From UBA7803 sp040219935 (GTDB lineage Bacteria > Pseudomonadota > Gammaproteobacteria > Pseudomonadales > Azotimanducaceae): a DNA stretch of 64,000 bases. The position numbers and the translations under genes are program-made. Below, in pieces: positions 18,663 through 27,851 of this stretch; the stretch's first letter is position 1, and the number at the start of each line of letters is the position of its first letter. The notes below the pieces were generated by a model. The model did no database searches and had not been told where the DNA came from. It worked only from the letters and a program-made list of their open reading frames with translations. The DNA lies in assembly GCA_040219935.1 (NCBI GenBank), contig JAVJUA010000018.1:62001-126000 (forward strand), read 5' to 3'.

Positions 18663-18856
18663 TCGGCTGAATTCCAGAGAACGCAACGCGGGCAACGAAC
18701 GTCACGCTTGTTGCCGTCGCGCTGACGGTGCGTTGCCACATCGCCGGACCGAAGCCGTGGTGTCGGTAGCACCGACGGCAGACACCGTCGTGCGGGCGCG
18801 ACCCGCTTTCTCTCATTTCAATGGTTGTTACCAAGCGCCGATTAGGGATCCCGAAG

Positions 18857-20164
18857 ATGAAAGCGAAACCGGCGGGGGGTACCCCGGGAACACGATTGCC
18901 GGTACTGGCCACTGCTCGTTGCATCACGTGCGCTGTGGCACTGGCGTGTCTGAGCCTCGCCACATCCGTTGCTGCCGAGCCGCTGCCACTGGACGAGGCG
19001 GAAGCGCTGGCCCTGGCGCAGGAGCCTGGGCGGGAAGCGTTGCTCGCGCGCGCGCAAGCACTGGACTCGGTGGCCATCGCCCGAAGTCAGTTGCCGGATC
19101 CGTCGTTGCGTCTGGGCCTGGCGAACGTCCCGATCGAGTCCGGCGGATTCCGGACCGAGGGCATGACCCAGGTGCAACTCGGCCTGCGCCAGGCGTTTCC
19201 GCCTGGCGCTACCCTGAAGCTGCGGGAAAGAGAGTACGAGCTGCTGTCTCGAGAACTCGTCGAGAGCGCCGAGGGGCGTCGACGCGAAGTGCTCGAGTCG
19301 GTGCGCCGCGCGTGGCTCGGGGCGTACTACTGGGGTCAGGCGGCTCGAATAATCGGCGATTCGAAACCGTTCTTTGACGACCTGGTGACGGTGACCGGTT
19401 CGCTCTATCAGGTTGGGCAGAAGTCACAGCAGGACGTGTTGCGGGCCGAGCTCGAGCTCAGCCGGCTGGAAGAGCGGCTCATTTCGATCGACGAGCAGCG
19501 GGCTGCCGCGGTCGCCGCTCTGGCTGAGTGGGTAGGCGGCTCGGCGCGGCGTCCGGTCGCGGGCGATCTGCCCGCCTGGGAGGTTGACGCTTCACTTGAA
19601 GCGTTGACCGAAGCGCTGACCGAGCACCCGGCGCTGCGGTCTGCCCAGGCCCGCATCGACGCCCAGGGGGCTGCCACGGATGTCGCCCGCCAGCGCTACA
19701 AGCCGGGGTGGGCCGTCGATCTGGGCTACGGCTATCGAGACGGCGGCCTCCCGAACGGCGAGTCGCGGTCGGACTTCGTGAGCGTTTCCGTGACCGTGGA
19801 TCTACCGTTCTTCACAGCGAACCGACAGGACCGGGAAGTGGCTGCCGCGGTGGCCCAGGAGGGCGCCGCCGTGGGCACCCGGGATGCGCTGTTGAGACAG
19901 CTCAAGAGCCGACTGGACGGACAGTTCGCGCGATCACAGCATCTCGAACGACAGATTGATCTCTATCAGCAGGCGATCCTCCAGCAGTCGGAGGAGCACG
20001 CACAAGCGGCGCTGTCGGCGTATCGAAGCGAGGCCGGTGATTTTGCCGACGTCATGCGCGGCTACATCGACGATCTGAATGCTCGTCTCGAACTGGTGCG
20101 TTTGCGCGTCGAACGGGCGAAGGCGTTGGCTGCCTTGGCGAATCTGGGAGGCTTGAGTCTGTGA
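18857..20164 (+). CDS. cusC: TolC-family outer-membrane channel, CusC-like (system 2)
   Basis: 435-aa outer-membrane efflux protein. From ATG 18857 there is a signal peptide ending TSVAAEP; an ATG at 18821 would add 12 residues and lacks an RBS, while AGGGAT precedes 18857. OEP-type repeats contain LPDPSLRLGLANVPIES, QVGQKSQQDVLRAELELSRLEE and DFVSVSVTVDLPFF. It is divergent in sequence from the system 1 channel, so this is not a recent duplication. Its stop overlaps the GTG start of the adaptor gene. Confidence 0.9.
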   Translation: MKAKPAGGTPGTRLPVLATARCITCAVALACLSLATSVAAEPLPLDEAEALALAQEPGREALLARAQALDSVAIARSQLPDPSLRLGLANVPIESGGFRTEGMTQVQLGLRQAFPPGATLKLREREYELLSRELVESAEGRRREVLESVRRAWLGAYYWGQAARIIGDSKPFFDDLVTVTGSLYQVGQKSQQDVLRAELELSRLEERLISIDEQRAAAVAALAEWVGGSARRPVAGDLPAWEVDASLEALTEALTEHPALRSAQARIDAQGAATDVARQRYKPGWAVDLGYGYRDGGLPNGESRSDFVSVSVTVDLPFFTANRQDREVAAAVAQEGAAVGTRDALLRQLKSRLDGQFARSQHLERQIDLYQQAILQQSEEHAQAALSAYRSEAGDFADVMRGYIDDLNARLELVRLRVERAKALAALANLGGLSL

Positions 20165-21480
20165 ACAGTTATCTGAAGATTGCCGTGGTGGGGCTCTTGG
20201 GTATTGCACTCGGCTACCTGCTTGCAGCCTATCCGGGTGAGTCCGGGGATCCCGCTCAGCCGGGTGTCGGCGGTGAACGCGAGGTGCTCTACTGGAAAGC
20301 GCCCATGGACCCCAACTATCGCTCGGACAAGCCCGGGAAGTCGCCGATGGGGATGGATCTGGTGCCCGTATATGCCGGCAGCGCCAGTCAGACCGACGAG
20401 AGCGTGGTGTCCATCGACCCTCGAATCGTTGCCAATCTTGGTGTTCGGACGGCGGCGGTGGAGTTCGGGCCGCTGCCGCGTCGCGTCGATACTGTGGGCT
20501 ATGTCGGCTATGACGAAGACACGCTTCAGCAGGTGGCTACGCGCGTCGACGGCTGGGTGGAAAGGCTGTCTGTCAAGTACGGTGGCGAGCGGGTGTCCCG
20601 GGGCGAGCTGCTGTTCGAACTGTATTCGCCTACGCTCGTCAATGCGCAGGAAGAGTACCTGGCGGCACTGAAGAGCAGCAGCGGCAAGCTGCAGGGCGCC
20701 TCCCGGGAGCGTCTTGTCGCGCTCGGCATGACGGGCGAGGAGATCGATCGCCTGACCCGTGATCGTCGGGTTCGGCAGCGCGTGAGTGTCGTCTCACCCC
20801 TTGACGGCTACGTTTCTCATCTGGGAGTCCGAGAGGGCAGCTACGTCACCCCGGCTACGCAGATCATGTCGATAGCCCGCCTCGATCAGGTGTGGGTCCT
20901 GGCCGAGGTCTTCGAACGCCAGGCCCACTGGGTGCGACCCGGGCAGCGTGCGGCAGTGGAACTCGACTATCTCCCCGGAAAGCGCTGGCAGGCGCAGGTC
21001 GATTACGTCTATCCGGAGCTAGATCCCATGACGCGAACGCTCACCGTACGACTGCGTTTTGCCAACGAGTCCGAGTTCCTGCAGCCGAACATGTTCGCTC
21101 GCGTGGTCATCGAGGGTAGCCGGACCGACGATGTCGTCCATGTGCCTCGGGAAGCCGTGATTCGCGGCGGCTCGGTCGACAGAGTCGCTGTACTGGAAGG
21201 CGCGGGCCGGTTCCGCGTGCAGCCGGTCGAGCTCGGTGTAGAGGCGGGCGACCGGGTCGAGATTCGCCGTGGACTGAAGCCCGGTACTCGAGTCGTGACC
21301 TCCGGACAGTTCCTCATCGATTCGGAGGCGAATCTGGAATCGGCGCTGGCGCGCTTCGAAGCGCGCGCGGATCAGCCGTCAGAAGCTATGGAGCCGGAAA
21401 TGGATCACGCCGCGCACGGCACGGCACCGGCCGTGGACGACCTGGGGCCTGGGACACGCGAGACGGGGCGCGCCCCATGA
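20161..21480 (+). CDS. cusB: CusB-type periplasmic adaptor (system 2)
   Basis: 439-aa membrane-fusion protein with an N-terminal anchor and a heavy-metal-binding motif YWKAPMDPNYRSDKPGKSPM ending GMDLVPVY. This is very like the N-terminal copper-binding segment of E. coli CusB. Lipoyl/barrel-sandwich halves are RVDGWVERLSVKYGGERV and SPLDGYVSHLGVREGSYV. The C-terminal tail adds a Met/His patch (EMDHAAHG). The GTG start overlaps the preceding stop by the GTGA pattern, and the stop overlaps the pump start, so the three genes are coupled. Confidence 0.9.
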   Translation: MNSYLKIAVVGLLGIALGYLLAAYPGESGDPAQPGVGGEREVLYWKAPMDPNYRSDKPGKSPMGMDLVPVYAGSASQTDESVVSIDPRIVANLGVRTAAVEFGPLPRRVDTVGYVGYDEDTLQQVATRVDGWVERLSVKYGGERVSRGELLFELYSPTLVNAQEEYLAALKSSSGKLQGASRERLVALGMTGEEIDRLTRDRRVRQRVSVVSPLDGYVSHLGVREGSYVTPATQIMSIARLDQVWVLAEVFERQAHWVRPGQRAAVELDYLPGKRWQAQVDYVYPELDPMTRTLTVRLRFANESEFLQPNMFARVVIEGSRTDDVVHVPREAVIRGGSVDRVAVLEGAGRFRVQPVELGVEAGDRVEIRRGLKPGTRVVTSGQFLIDSEANLESALARFEARADQPSEAMEPEMDHAAHGTAPAVDDLGPGTRETGRAP

Positions 21481-24400
21481 TCGCGGCGCTCATCCGCTGG
21501 TCCATAGACAATCGTTTTCTGGTCCTGCTGGCAACGGCGTTTCTTGTTGCCTGGGGCATCTATGCCGTTCGGCAGACGCCGCTGGATGCGCTGCCCGACC
21601 TGTCGGACGTGCAGGTCATCGTCAAGACCTCGTTTCCCGGCCAGGCCCCTCAGGTCGTCGAGGACCAGGTCACCTATCCATTGACCACGGCCATGCTGTC
21701 CGTACCGAAAGCGCTGATCGTGAGAGGCTACTCTTTCTTCGGCGACTCCTACGTCTATGTGATCTTCGAGGACGGCACGGATCTCTACTGGGCGCGCTCC
21801 CGCGTGCTCGAATACTTGAGCCAGGTGGCCGGTCAACTGCCCGATGGCGCCAAGCCCGCACTCGGGCCGGACGCCACGGGGGTCGGCTGGGTGTACGAGT
21901 ACGCCCTGGTCGATCGAACCGGGCAGCATGATCTGGCGCAGCTTCGCAGCCTTCAGGACTGGTTTCTGAAGTACGAACTGCAGACGGTGCCCGGCGTGGC
22001 CGAGGTGGCCACCATCGGCGGCATGGTCAAGCAGTACCAGGTGGTCGTCGACCCGGACAAGCTGCGCGCCTTCGGGCTCACCCTTAAACAGGTCAAGACC
22101 GCCATCCAGGCAGGTAACCAGGAAACCGGTGGCGCGGTCATCGAGATGGCCGAAGCCGAATACATGGTGCGGGCTACCGGCTACATCCAGGGTCTCGACG
22201 ACCTGGCGGACATTCCGCTGGGCGTGAACGACAAGGGCGTGCCGGTCGAGCTCGCGGACGTCGCCGAGCTCAGGCTCGGGCCGCAGATACGCCGGGGAAT
22301 CGCGGAACTCGACGGCGAAGGCGAGGTCGTCGGCGGCGTCGTCGTGATGCGCTGGGGTGGCAACGCCCTGCAGACCATTCAGGCGGTCAAAGCCCGGATC
22401 GAGACGCTGTCGCGCAGCCTGCCCGAGGGGGTTGAAGTCGTGACGACGTATGATCGCTCGGCGCTGATCGAGCGGGCGGTCGAGACCCTGGAGGGCAAGC
22501 TGCTGGAGGAGTTTCTGGTGGTCGCTCTGGTGTGCGCCGCGTTTCTGTTTCACCTGCGTTCGTCGGCAGTCGTGATCCTAAGCCTGCCGGTCGGCATTCT
22601 CGTGGCCTTCATCGTCATGCAGCAGCAGGGCATCAACGCCAATATCATGTCGCTGGGCGGCATTGCCATCGCCATCGGCGCGATGGTGGACGCAGCGATC
22701 GTGATGATCGAGAACGTGCACAAACACATCGAGCACGAACCTCTGACCGACGACAACCGCTGGCGGATCATGGCCGATGCGGCCGTCGAGGTGGGGCCGC
22801 CATTGTTCTTTTCGCTGCTGATCATCACCTTGAGTTTTCTTCCGGTGTTTACCCTGGAGGCTCAGGAGGGCCGTCTGTTCGCGCCGCTGGCATTCACCAA
22901 GACCTACGCCATGGCTGCCTCGGCGGGTCTGTCGGTTACGCTGGTGCCGGTACTGATGGGTTACTTCGTTCGCGGCCGCATTACGCCGGAGGAAAGGAAC
23001 CCGATAAACCGGCTGCTCATTGCCGTCTATCAACCGGTCATTCACGCGGTGATCCGCTTTCCACGCATGACGCTGGTGGCGGCCGGCGTCGTGCTGGCGG
23101 TGGGACTGTGGCCCGTGACCCAGCTCGGCTCGGAGTTCATGCCGCCGCTGGACGAGGGCGATCTCATGTACATGCCAACCGCATACCCGGGCGTGTCCGC
23201 GGACAAGGCGCGGGAGATCCTGCAGCAGACGGACAAGCTCATATCCTCGGTTCCGGAGGTCAGGAGCGTGTTCGGCAAGATCGGGCGGGCGGAGACCGCC
23301 ACCGATCCGGCGCCGCTGACCATGATCGAGACCGTGATCCAGCTTCACCCGCGCGATCAGTGGCGTGACGGCATGACGCCGGATACGCTGCGCGACGAGC
23401 TGAACCGCATCGTTCGTTATCCGGGCCTGACGAACGCCTGGGTCATGCCCATCAAGACCCGCATCGACATGCTGGCCACGGGCATAAAAACACCGCTCGG
23501 GATCAAGGTGGCTGGGCCGGAGCTCGGCGTGATCCAGCGGATCGGCAGGGATCTCGAGCGAATCATCGACCAGGTGCCGGGCACCGCCTCGGTGTATTCC
23601 GAACGGGTGGCCGGAGGGCGCTATGTAAAGGTGGACATCGATCGTGCGCGGGCCTCACGCTACGGATTGAATATCGCCGACGTGCAGGAAATCGTACGCA
23701 CCGCGGTCGGGGGCATGAATGTGACTCAGACCGTAGAGGGCCTAGAGCGCTACCCCGTGAACGTGCGATATCCGCAGCGCGTTCGCGACTCTGCTGAACA
23801 GCTCGAGCTGCTGCCCATCGTCACCCCGAAGGGCGCCCGCATCGCGCTGGCCGATGTCGCCGATGTGGTGATCGAAGACGGCCCCCCGGTCATCAAGAGC
23901 GAGAACGCCAGGCTCAACGGCTGGACTTATGTGGACATCGTCGGCCGCGATCTAGGCTCTTACGTCGCCGAAGCGCAGCGCGTGGTTGGCGAGCAGCTCG
24001 AGCTGCCGGCCGGATACTCGCTCGCTTGGTCCGGTCAGTACGAGTACATGGTCCGGGCCAAAGAACGACTGGCCGTGGTCGGCCCGGTGACGCTGGCGAT
24101 CATCGTTCTGCTGCTGTTCCTGAATTTTCGCCGTTTCGCGGAGGTGGCCATCATCATGGGCACGTTGCCCATGGGTCTAGTGGGCGGGGTCTGGCTGCTC
24201 TACCTGCTCGAGTACGACATGTCCGTGGCGGTAGGGGTCGGGTTCATCGCCCTCGCCGGCGTCGCCGTAGAGATCGGCGTGGTCATGCTCGTGTACCTCA
24301 ATCAGGCCATTCGCCGGCATGCCGACAGCGCCGAACGAGAGGGACGACGGGTTGGGCTCGACGACGTGCGCGCCGCGGTCATCGACGGTGCCGTGCTGCG

Positions 24401-24608
24401 GGTTCGGCCCATCATGATGACGGTCGCCGCCATCATCGCCGGCTTGCTGCCCATCATGCTCGGCGGTGGCACCGGGTCCGAGGTCATGCGCCGCATCGCA
24501 GCGCCGATGGTCGGGGGCATGGTTAGCGCCACCGTGCTGACCCTGGTGGTAATTCCTGCCCTGTTTCTGCTCTGGCAGGGATGGGTGGCGCGCCGGAGCG
24601 GAGACTGA
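21477..24608 (+). CDS. cusA: CusA/CzcA-family heavy-metal RND efflux pump (system 2)
   Basis: 1043-aa RND pump. It has DALPDLSDVQVIV, GPDATGVGWVYEYALVDRTGQ, the TM4 relay Asp in GAMVDAAIVMIENVHKH, EFMPPLDEGDLMYMP, and the Met-containing RIDMLATGIKTP of copper/silver pumps. It is closer to canonical CusA than the system 1 pump, which has GPIVLIEN at TM4. It ends the plus-strand cusCBA-like operon. No periplasmic CusF-type chaperone or two-component regulator is adjacent. Confidence 0.93.
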   Translation: MIAALIRWSIDNRFLVLLATAFLVAWGIYAVRQTPLDALPDLSDVQVIVKTSFPGQAPQVVEDQVTYPLTTAMLSVPKALIVRGYSFFGDSYVYVIFEDGTDLYWARSRVLEYLSQVAGQLPDGAKPALGPDATGVGWVYEYALVDRTGQHDLAQLRSLQDWFLKYELQTVPGVAEVATIGGMVKQYQVVVDPDKLRAFGLTLKQVKTAIQAGNQETGGAVIEMAEAEYMVRATGYIQGLDDLADIPLGVNDKGVPVELADVAELRLGPQIRRGIAELDGEGEVVGGVVVMRWGGNALQTIQAVKARIETLSRSLPEGVEVVTTYDRSALIERAVETLEGKLLEEFLVVALVCAAFLFHLRSSAVVILSLPVGILVAFIVMQQQGINANIMSLGGIAIAIGAMVDAAIVMIENVHKHIEHEPLTDDNRWRIMADAAVEVGPPLFFSLLIITLSFLPVFTLEAQEGRLFAPLAFTKTYAMAASAGLSVTLVPVLMGYFVRGRITPEERNPINRLLIAVYQPVIHAVIRFPRMTLVAAGVVLAVGLWPVTQLGSEFMPPLDEGDLMYMPTAYPGVSADKAREILQQTDKLISSVPEVRSVFGKIGRAETATDPAPLTMIETVIQLHPRDQWRDGMTPDTLRDELNRIVRYPGLTNAWVMPIKTRIDMLATGIKTPLGIKVAGPELGVIQRIGRDLERIIDQVPGTASVYSERVAGGRYVKVDIDRARASRYGLNIADVQEIVRTAVGGMNVTQTVEGLERYPVNVRYPQRVRDSAEQLELLPIVTPKGARIALADVADVVIEDGPPVIKSENARLNGWTYVDIVGRDLGSYVAEAQRVVGEQLELPAGYSLAWSGQYEYMVRAKERLAVVGPVTLAIIVLLLFLNFRRFAEVAIIMGTLPMGLVGGVWLLYLLEYDMSVAVGVGFIALAGVAVEIGVVMLVYLNQAIRRHADSAEREGRRVGLDDVRAAVIDGAVLRVRPIMMTVAAIIAGLLPIMLGGGTGSEVMRRIAAPMVGGMVSATVLTLVVIPALFLLWQGWVARRSGD

Positions 24609-24654
24609 CCCTGGGCGGATATATGCGGTCGGGGCCAATCGCGCGCCGTCGGCA

Positions 24655-24686
24655 TTGACCTGTGCCCGGCTCACAGGTTGTAGGCT
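24655..24686 (+). promoter_or_regulatory. MerR-type promoter/operator, phosphoketolase operon
   Basis: TTGACC (24655-24660), a 20-base spacer, TAGGCT (24681-24686). The dyad ACCTGT-N9-ACAGGT occupies 24658-24678, so the operator lies between and overlaps the -35. An over-long spacer with a centred dyad is typical of MerR-family activation. The start codon is 26 bases downstream. Confidence 0.75.
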
Positions 24687-24711
24687 GGGTCAAACATCAG
24701 AGAGACGCCTT

Positions 24712-27105
24712 ATGCCCCACGACGCCCTGGATGTGGCAGAGTTGGCGCGCCTGGATACGCACTGGCGTGCGGCCAACTATCTCTCGGTCGGGCAGATCTA
24801 CCTGCTCGACAATCCGCTGCTGCGCGAGCCCCTGACAATCGATCAGGTCAAGCCGCGCCTGCTGGGCCACTGGGGCACGACCCCGGGGCTGAACTTCATC
24901 TATGCCCATCTCAACCGGGTGATCCGTCGCGCCGACCTGGACATGATATATGTGACCGGACCGGGCCACGGCGGACCGGCTCTGGTGGCAAACACCTGGC
25001 TGGAGGGCAGCTACAGTGAGCTGTACCCGGAGGTCAGCCAGGACGCCGAGGGCATGCGCCGACTGTTCCGGCAGTTCTCGTTTCCCGGCGGGGTGCCGAG
25101 CCACGTCGCGCCACACACGCCGGGCTCGATTCACGAGGGAGGCGAGCTCGGGTATTCGCTCGCCCACGCCTACGGCGCGGTCTTCGACAACCCGGATCTG
25201 ATTGCCGCCTGCGTGATCGGAGACGGTGAGGCGGAAACCGGTCCGCTCGCGGCAGCCTGGCACTCCAACAAGTTCCTGAACCCGGTCACCGACGGGGCGG
25301 TACTGCCGATTCTCCATCTCAACGGCTACAAGATCGCCAACCCCACTGTGCTGGCGCGGATCCCGCGGGCGGAGCTCGAGAGTCTCATGTCCGGCTACGG
25401 ACACCGAGCCTATGTCGTCGAGGGCTCGGAGCCGACGGCCATGCACCATGCCATGGCGGAAACGCTCGATCGTGTCGTCGAGGAGATTCGGGAGATTCAG
25501 CATGCTGCGCGGCATGGCGGCAGCGCGGAGCGGCCACGCTGGCCGGTGATCGTGCTGGTGAGTCCGAAGGGCTGGACCGGACCGCGCGAGGTGGATGGGC
25601 TGCAGACCGAGGACTCGTGGCGTTCCCATCAGGTGCCGCTCTCCGGACTGCAGGAAGATCCGGCGCATCTGGCGCTGCTCGAAACCTGGATGCGCAGCTA
25701 TCGGCCCGAGGAACTGTTCGACGAGCACGGCGTCCCCGTGGCTGCGGTGCGTGAACTGGCCCCGGAGGGGACACGGCGGATGGGAGCTAACCCCCATGCC
25801 AACGGGGGGCTGCTGCTGAAGGACCTGAGTCTGCCCGGCTGCGAACCGTACGCCGTGCCGGTCCCGGCCCCGGGCACCGTGGACGGTGAAGCCACCCGGG
25901 TGCTCGGAGCCATGCTGCGGGACGTGATGCGGCGCAACGTCCGGCATCGGCACTTCCGTGTGTTCGGGCCCGATGAAACGGCGTCGAACCGCCTGTCGGC
26001 GTTGTTCGAGGTGACGTCCAGAGCCTGGATGGCCGAGGCTCTGGCCGGGGACGACCATCTGGCGCCCGACGGCCGCGTCATGGAGATCCTGAGCGAGCAC
26101 GTCTGCCAGGGCTGGCTCGAGGGGTATCTGCTGACGGGCCGGCACGGCTTCTTCTCGTGCTACGAAGCGTTCGTTCACATCGTCGATTCGATGTTCAATC
26201 AGCACGCCAAGTGGCTCAAGGTGGCGAGCCGCGAGATACCGTGGCGGCGCCCCATCGCGTCGTTGAACTATCTGCTCACGTCGCATGTCTGGCGCCAGGA
26301 CCACAACGGCTTCTCGCATCAGGACCCGGGCTTCATCGACCACGTCGTCAACAAGAAGGCTGACGTGATCCGGGTCTATCTGCCGCCGGATACCAACACT
26401 CTGCTGTGCGTGACGGACGGCTGCCTGCGATCCCGGGATCGGGTCAACGTGATCGTCGCCGGCAAGCAGCGCCAGGCGCAGTGGCTCGACATCGATTCGG
26501 CGCAGAAACACTGCAGTGCCGGCATCGGCATCTGGGACTGGGCCAGCAACGACTACGGCACCGTGCCCGACGTGGTGATGGCATGCGCCGGCGACGTGCC
26601 GACACTTGAGACCCTGGCCGCCGTATCCATCCTCCGCGAACGGCTGCCGGAGGTGAAGGTGCGGGTGGTCAACGTGGTGGACCTGATGACGCTGCAACCG
26701 GAACAGGAACATCCGCACGGGCTGTCGGACCGGGATTTCGATGCGCTGTTCACCACGGATCGGCCCATCATCTTCGCCTATCACGGTTATCCGTGGCTGA
26801 TCCACCGCCTGACCTACCGTCGCACCAACCACCGCAACCTCCACGTCAGGGGGTACAAGGAGGAGGGCAGTACCACCACGCCGTTCGACATGACGGTTCG
26901 CAACGACCTGGACAGGTTTCACCTGGTCGGCGACGTCGTGGACCGGGTCGCCGGGCTTGGTCACGTGGCGGCCTACGTGAAGCAGTTCGTGCGCGACAAG
27001 CTGATCGAGCATCAGCAGTACATCGTCGAGCACGGGCAGGATCTGCCGGAGGTTCGTGAGTGGCGCTGGTCGGACAGCACGGCCGCCGAGACCCCGTCCC
27101 AATGA
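24712..27105 (+). CDS. xfp: Xylulose-5-phosphate/fructose-6-phosphate phosphoketolase
   Basis: 797-aa thiamine-diphosphate enzyme splitting xylulose-5-P (and often fructose-6-P) with phosphate into acetyl-phosphate plus glyceraldehyde-3-P or erythrose-4-P. Signatures are GHWGTTPGLNFIYAHLNR, GPGHGGPALVAN, SHVAPHTPGSIHEGGELGYSL, the TPP motif GDGEAETGPLAAAWHSNKF, and LNGYKIANP. The length is typical. The ATG at 24712 is preferred; an upstream in-frame TTG at 24655 is the -35 element of the promoter. It heads a tightly packed operon (ATGA overlaps) through transaldolase to a cytochrome c. Acetyl-phosphate would need acetate kinase or phosphotransacetylase, not seen here. Confidence 0.95.
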   Translation: MPHDALDVAELARLDTHWRAANYLSVGQIYLLDNPLLREPLTIDQVKPRLLGHWGTTPGLNFIYAHLNRVIRRADLDMIYVTGPGHGGPALVANTWLEGSYSELYPEVSQDAEGMRRLFRQFSFPGGVPSHVAPHTPGSIHEGGELGYSLAHAYGAVFDNPDLIAACVIGDGEAETGPLAAAWHSNKFLNPVTDGAVLPILHLNGYKIANPTVLARIPRAELESLMSGYGHRAYVVEGSEPTAMHHAMAETLDRVVEEIREIQHAARHGGSAERPRWPVIVLVSPKGWTGPREVDGLQTEDSWRSHQVPLSGLQEDPAHLALLETWMRSYRPEELFDEHGVPVAAVRELAPEGTRRMGANPHANGGLLLKDLSLPGCEPYAVPVPAPGTVDGEATRVLGAMLRDVMRRNVRHRHFRVFGPDETASNRLSALFEVTSRAWMAEALAGDDHLAPDGRVMEILSEHVCQGWLEGYLLTGRHGFFSCYEAFVHIVDSMFNQHAKWLKVASREIPWRRPIASLNYLLTSHVWRQDHNGFSHQDPGFIDHVVNKKADVIRVYLPPDTNTLLCVTDGCLRSRDRVNVIVAGKQRQAQWLDIDSAQKHCSAGIGIWDWASNDYGTVPDVVMACAGDVPTLETLAAVSILRERLPEVKVRVVNVVDLMTLQPEQEHPHGLSDRDFDALFTTDRPIIFAYHGYPWLIHRLTYRRTNHRNLHVRGYKEEGSTTTPFDMTVRNDLDRFHLVGDVVDRVAGLGHVAAYVKQFVRDKLIEHQQYIVEHGQDLPEVREWRWSDSTAAETPSQ

Positions 27106-27851
27106 AACGTGCACGGCGCCGAAGTCACTGCCTGGTCGCTCCCGCGCTGTTGCTGGCGGTCGGCACCGGCTGGGGCGCGACGCCCGATACGGCGGGCTGG
27201 ATGCCGGTCGAGGCCGTCGCAGGTCGCGTCTACCGGCGGACCGACCATGGCGCGGACGGCACTGTGCTCGCGGTGTCGCGGATCGAGGTCGGGGTGCTCA
27301 AAGAGCTGCCGGGCGGCAGAGCGGCCGTCGACGTCCGGCTTCAGTCCGCGGCGCCCGAGGGTGGGTGGCAATCGGCTGAGACGTTCCGCTGGGCGTGCGA
27401 ACCGGGGGATGTTGACATGCTTGTCAACGTATTCGCGCTGGCCGGTAGTGGCCCTGCGGGCCCGATCCGGGCCGGGGTTCGCCTTTCTGTTGAAGGACCG
27501 ATGTTGCGCTATCCACGAACGCCCCGGCCGGGCACCGAACTGGACGCCGTGAGGTTTCATGTGCGCGCCGGCCGGGGTCTCGCCTCCCTGTTCGGCAGGC
27601 ATACCGAGGTTCGGGTCAGCGACCGGCAGGTCCAGACAACGGATCCACCCGACCGTGACAGCTACGTGTTGACGAGCGATGTCCTGGCGGTGGTTTCCTG
27701 GCTAGGCATTCCGCTCCGTCGCTCGCGGCTGCGCAGCCGGGAAGTCATTGCCGCGGGCGGCGTTGTGCGCCAGCGCCTCACGTTCAGTGAGGGCGGCTTC
27801 ACGATCATCGAGGCGCTGGCCGAGGGTGCGCTCGAGGAGTCGGCATCATGA
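27102..27851 (+). CDS. Secreted protein of unknown function
   Basis: 249-aa protein with a clear Sec signal peptide (about 27 residues, ending GWGA) and a beta-rich body with no recognised domain. Cysteine is nearly absent after the signal. The ATG overlaps the phosphoketolase stop (ATGA) and its own stop overlaps the transaldolase start, so it is part of the operon. Its presence between two cytoplasmic sugar-phosphate enzymes is unexplained. Confidence 0.75.
   Translation: MKRARRRSHCLVAPALLLAVGTGWGATPDTAGWMPVEAVAGRVYRRTDHGADGTVLAVSRIEVGVLKELPGGRAAVDVRLQSAAPEGGWQSAETFRWACEPGDVDMLVNVFALAGSGPAGPIRAGVRLSVEGPMLRYPRTPRPGTELDAVRFHVRAGRGLASLFGRHTEVRVSDRQVQTTDPPDRDSYVLTSDVLAVVSWLGIPLRRSRLRSREVIAAGGVVRQRLTFSEGGFTIIEALAEGALEESAS

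Noticed and set aside
18514..19377. Plus-strand frame of 287 codons overlapping the second TolC-family gene
   Set aside because: It runs in another frame through the pseudogene, promoter and start of a clear gene; Arg/Gly-rich translation without family.
24655..24711. TTG at 24655 as start of phosphoketolase
   Set aside because: This TTG is the -35 hexamer of the promoter; homology begins at the ATG at 24712, which has a purine-rich RBS.
24697..27114. Long minus-strand frame of 805 codons opposite phosphoketolase
   Set aside because: It is the GC-driven mirror of a clear, fully conserved gene. The antisense translation has no domain and is His/Arg/Gln biased.
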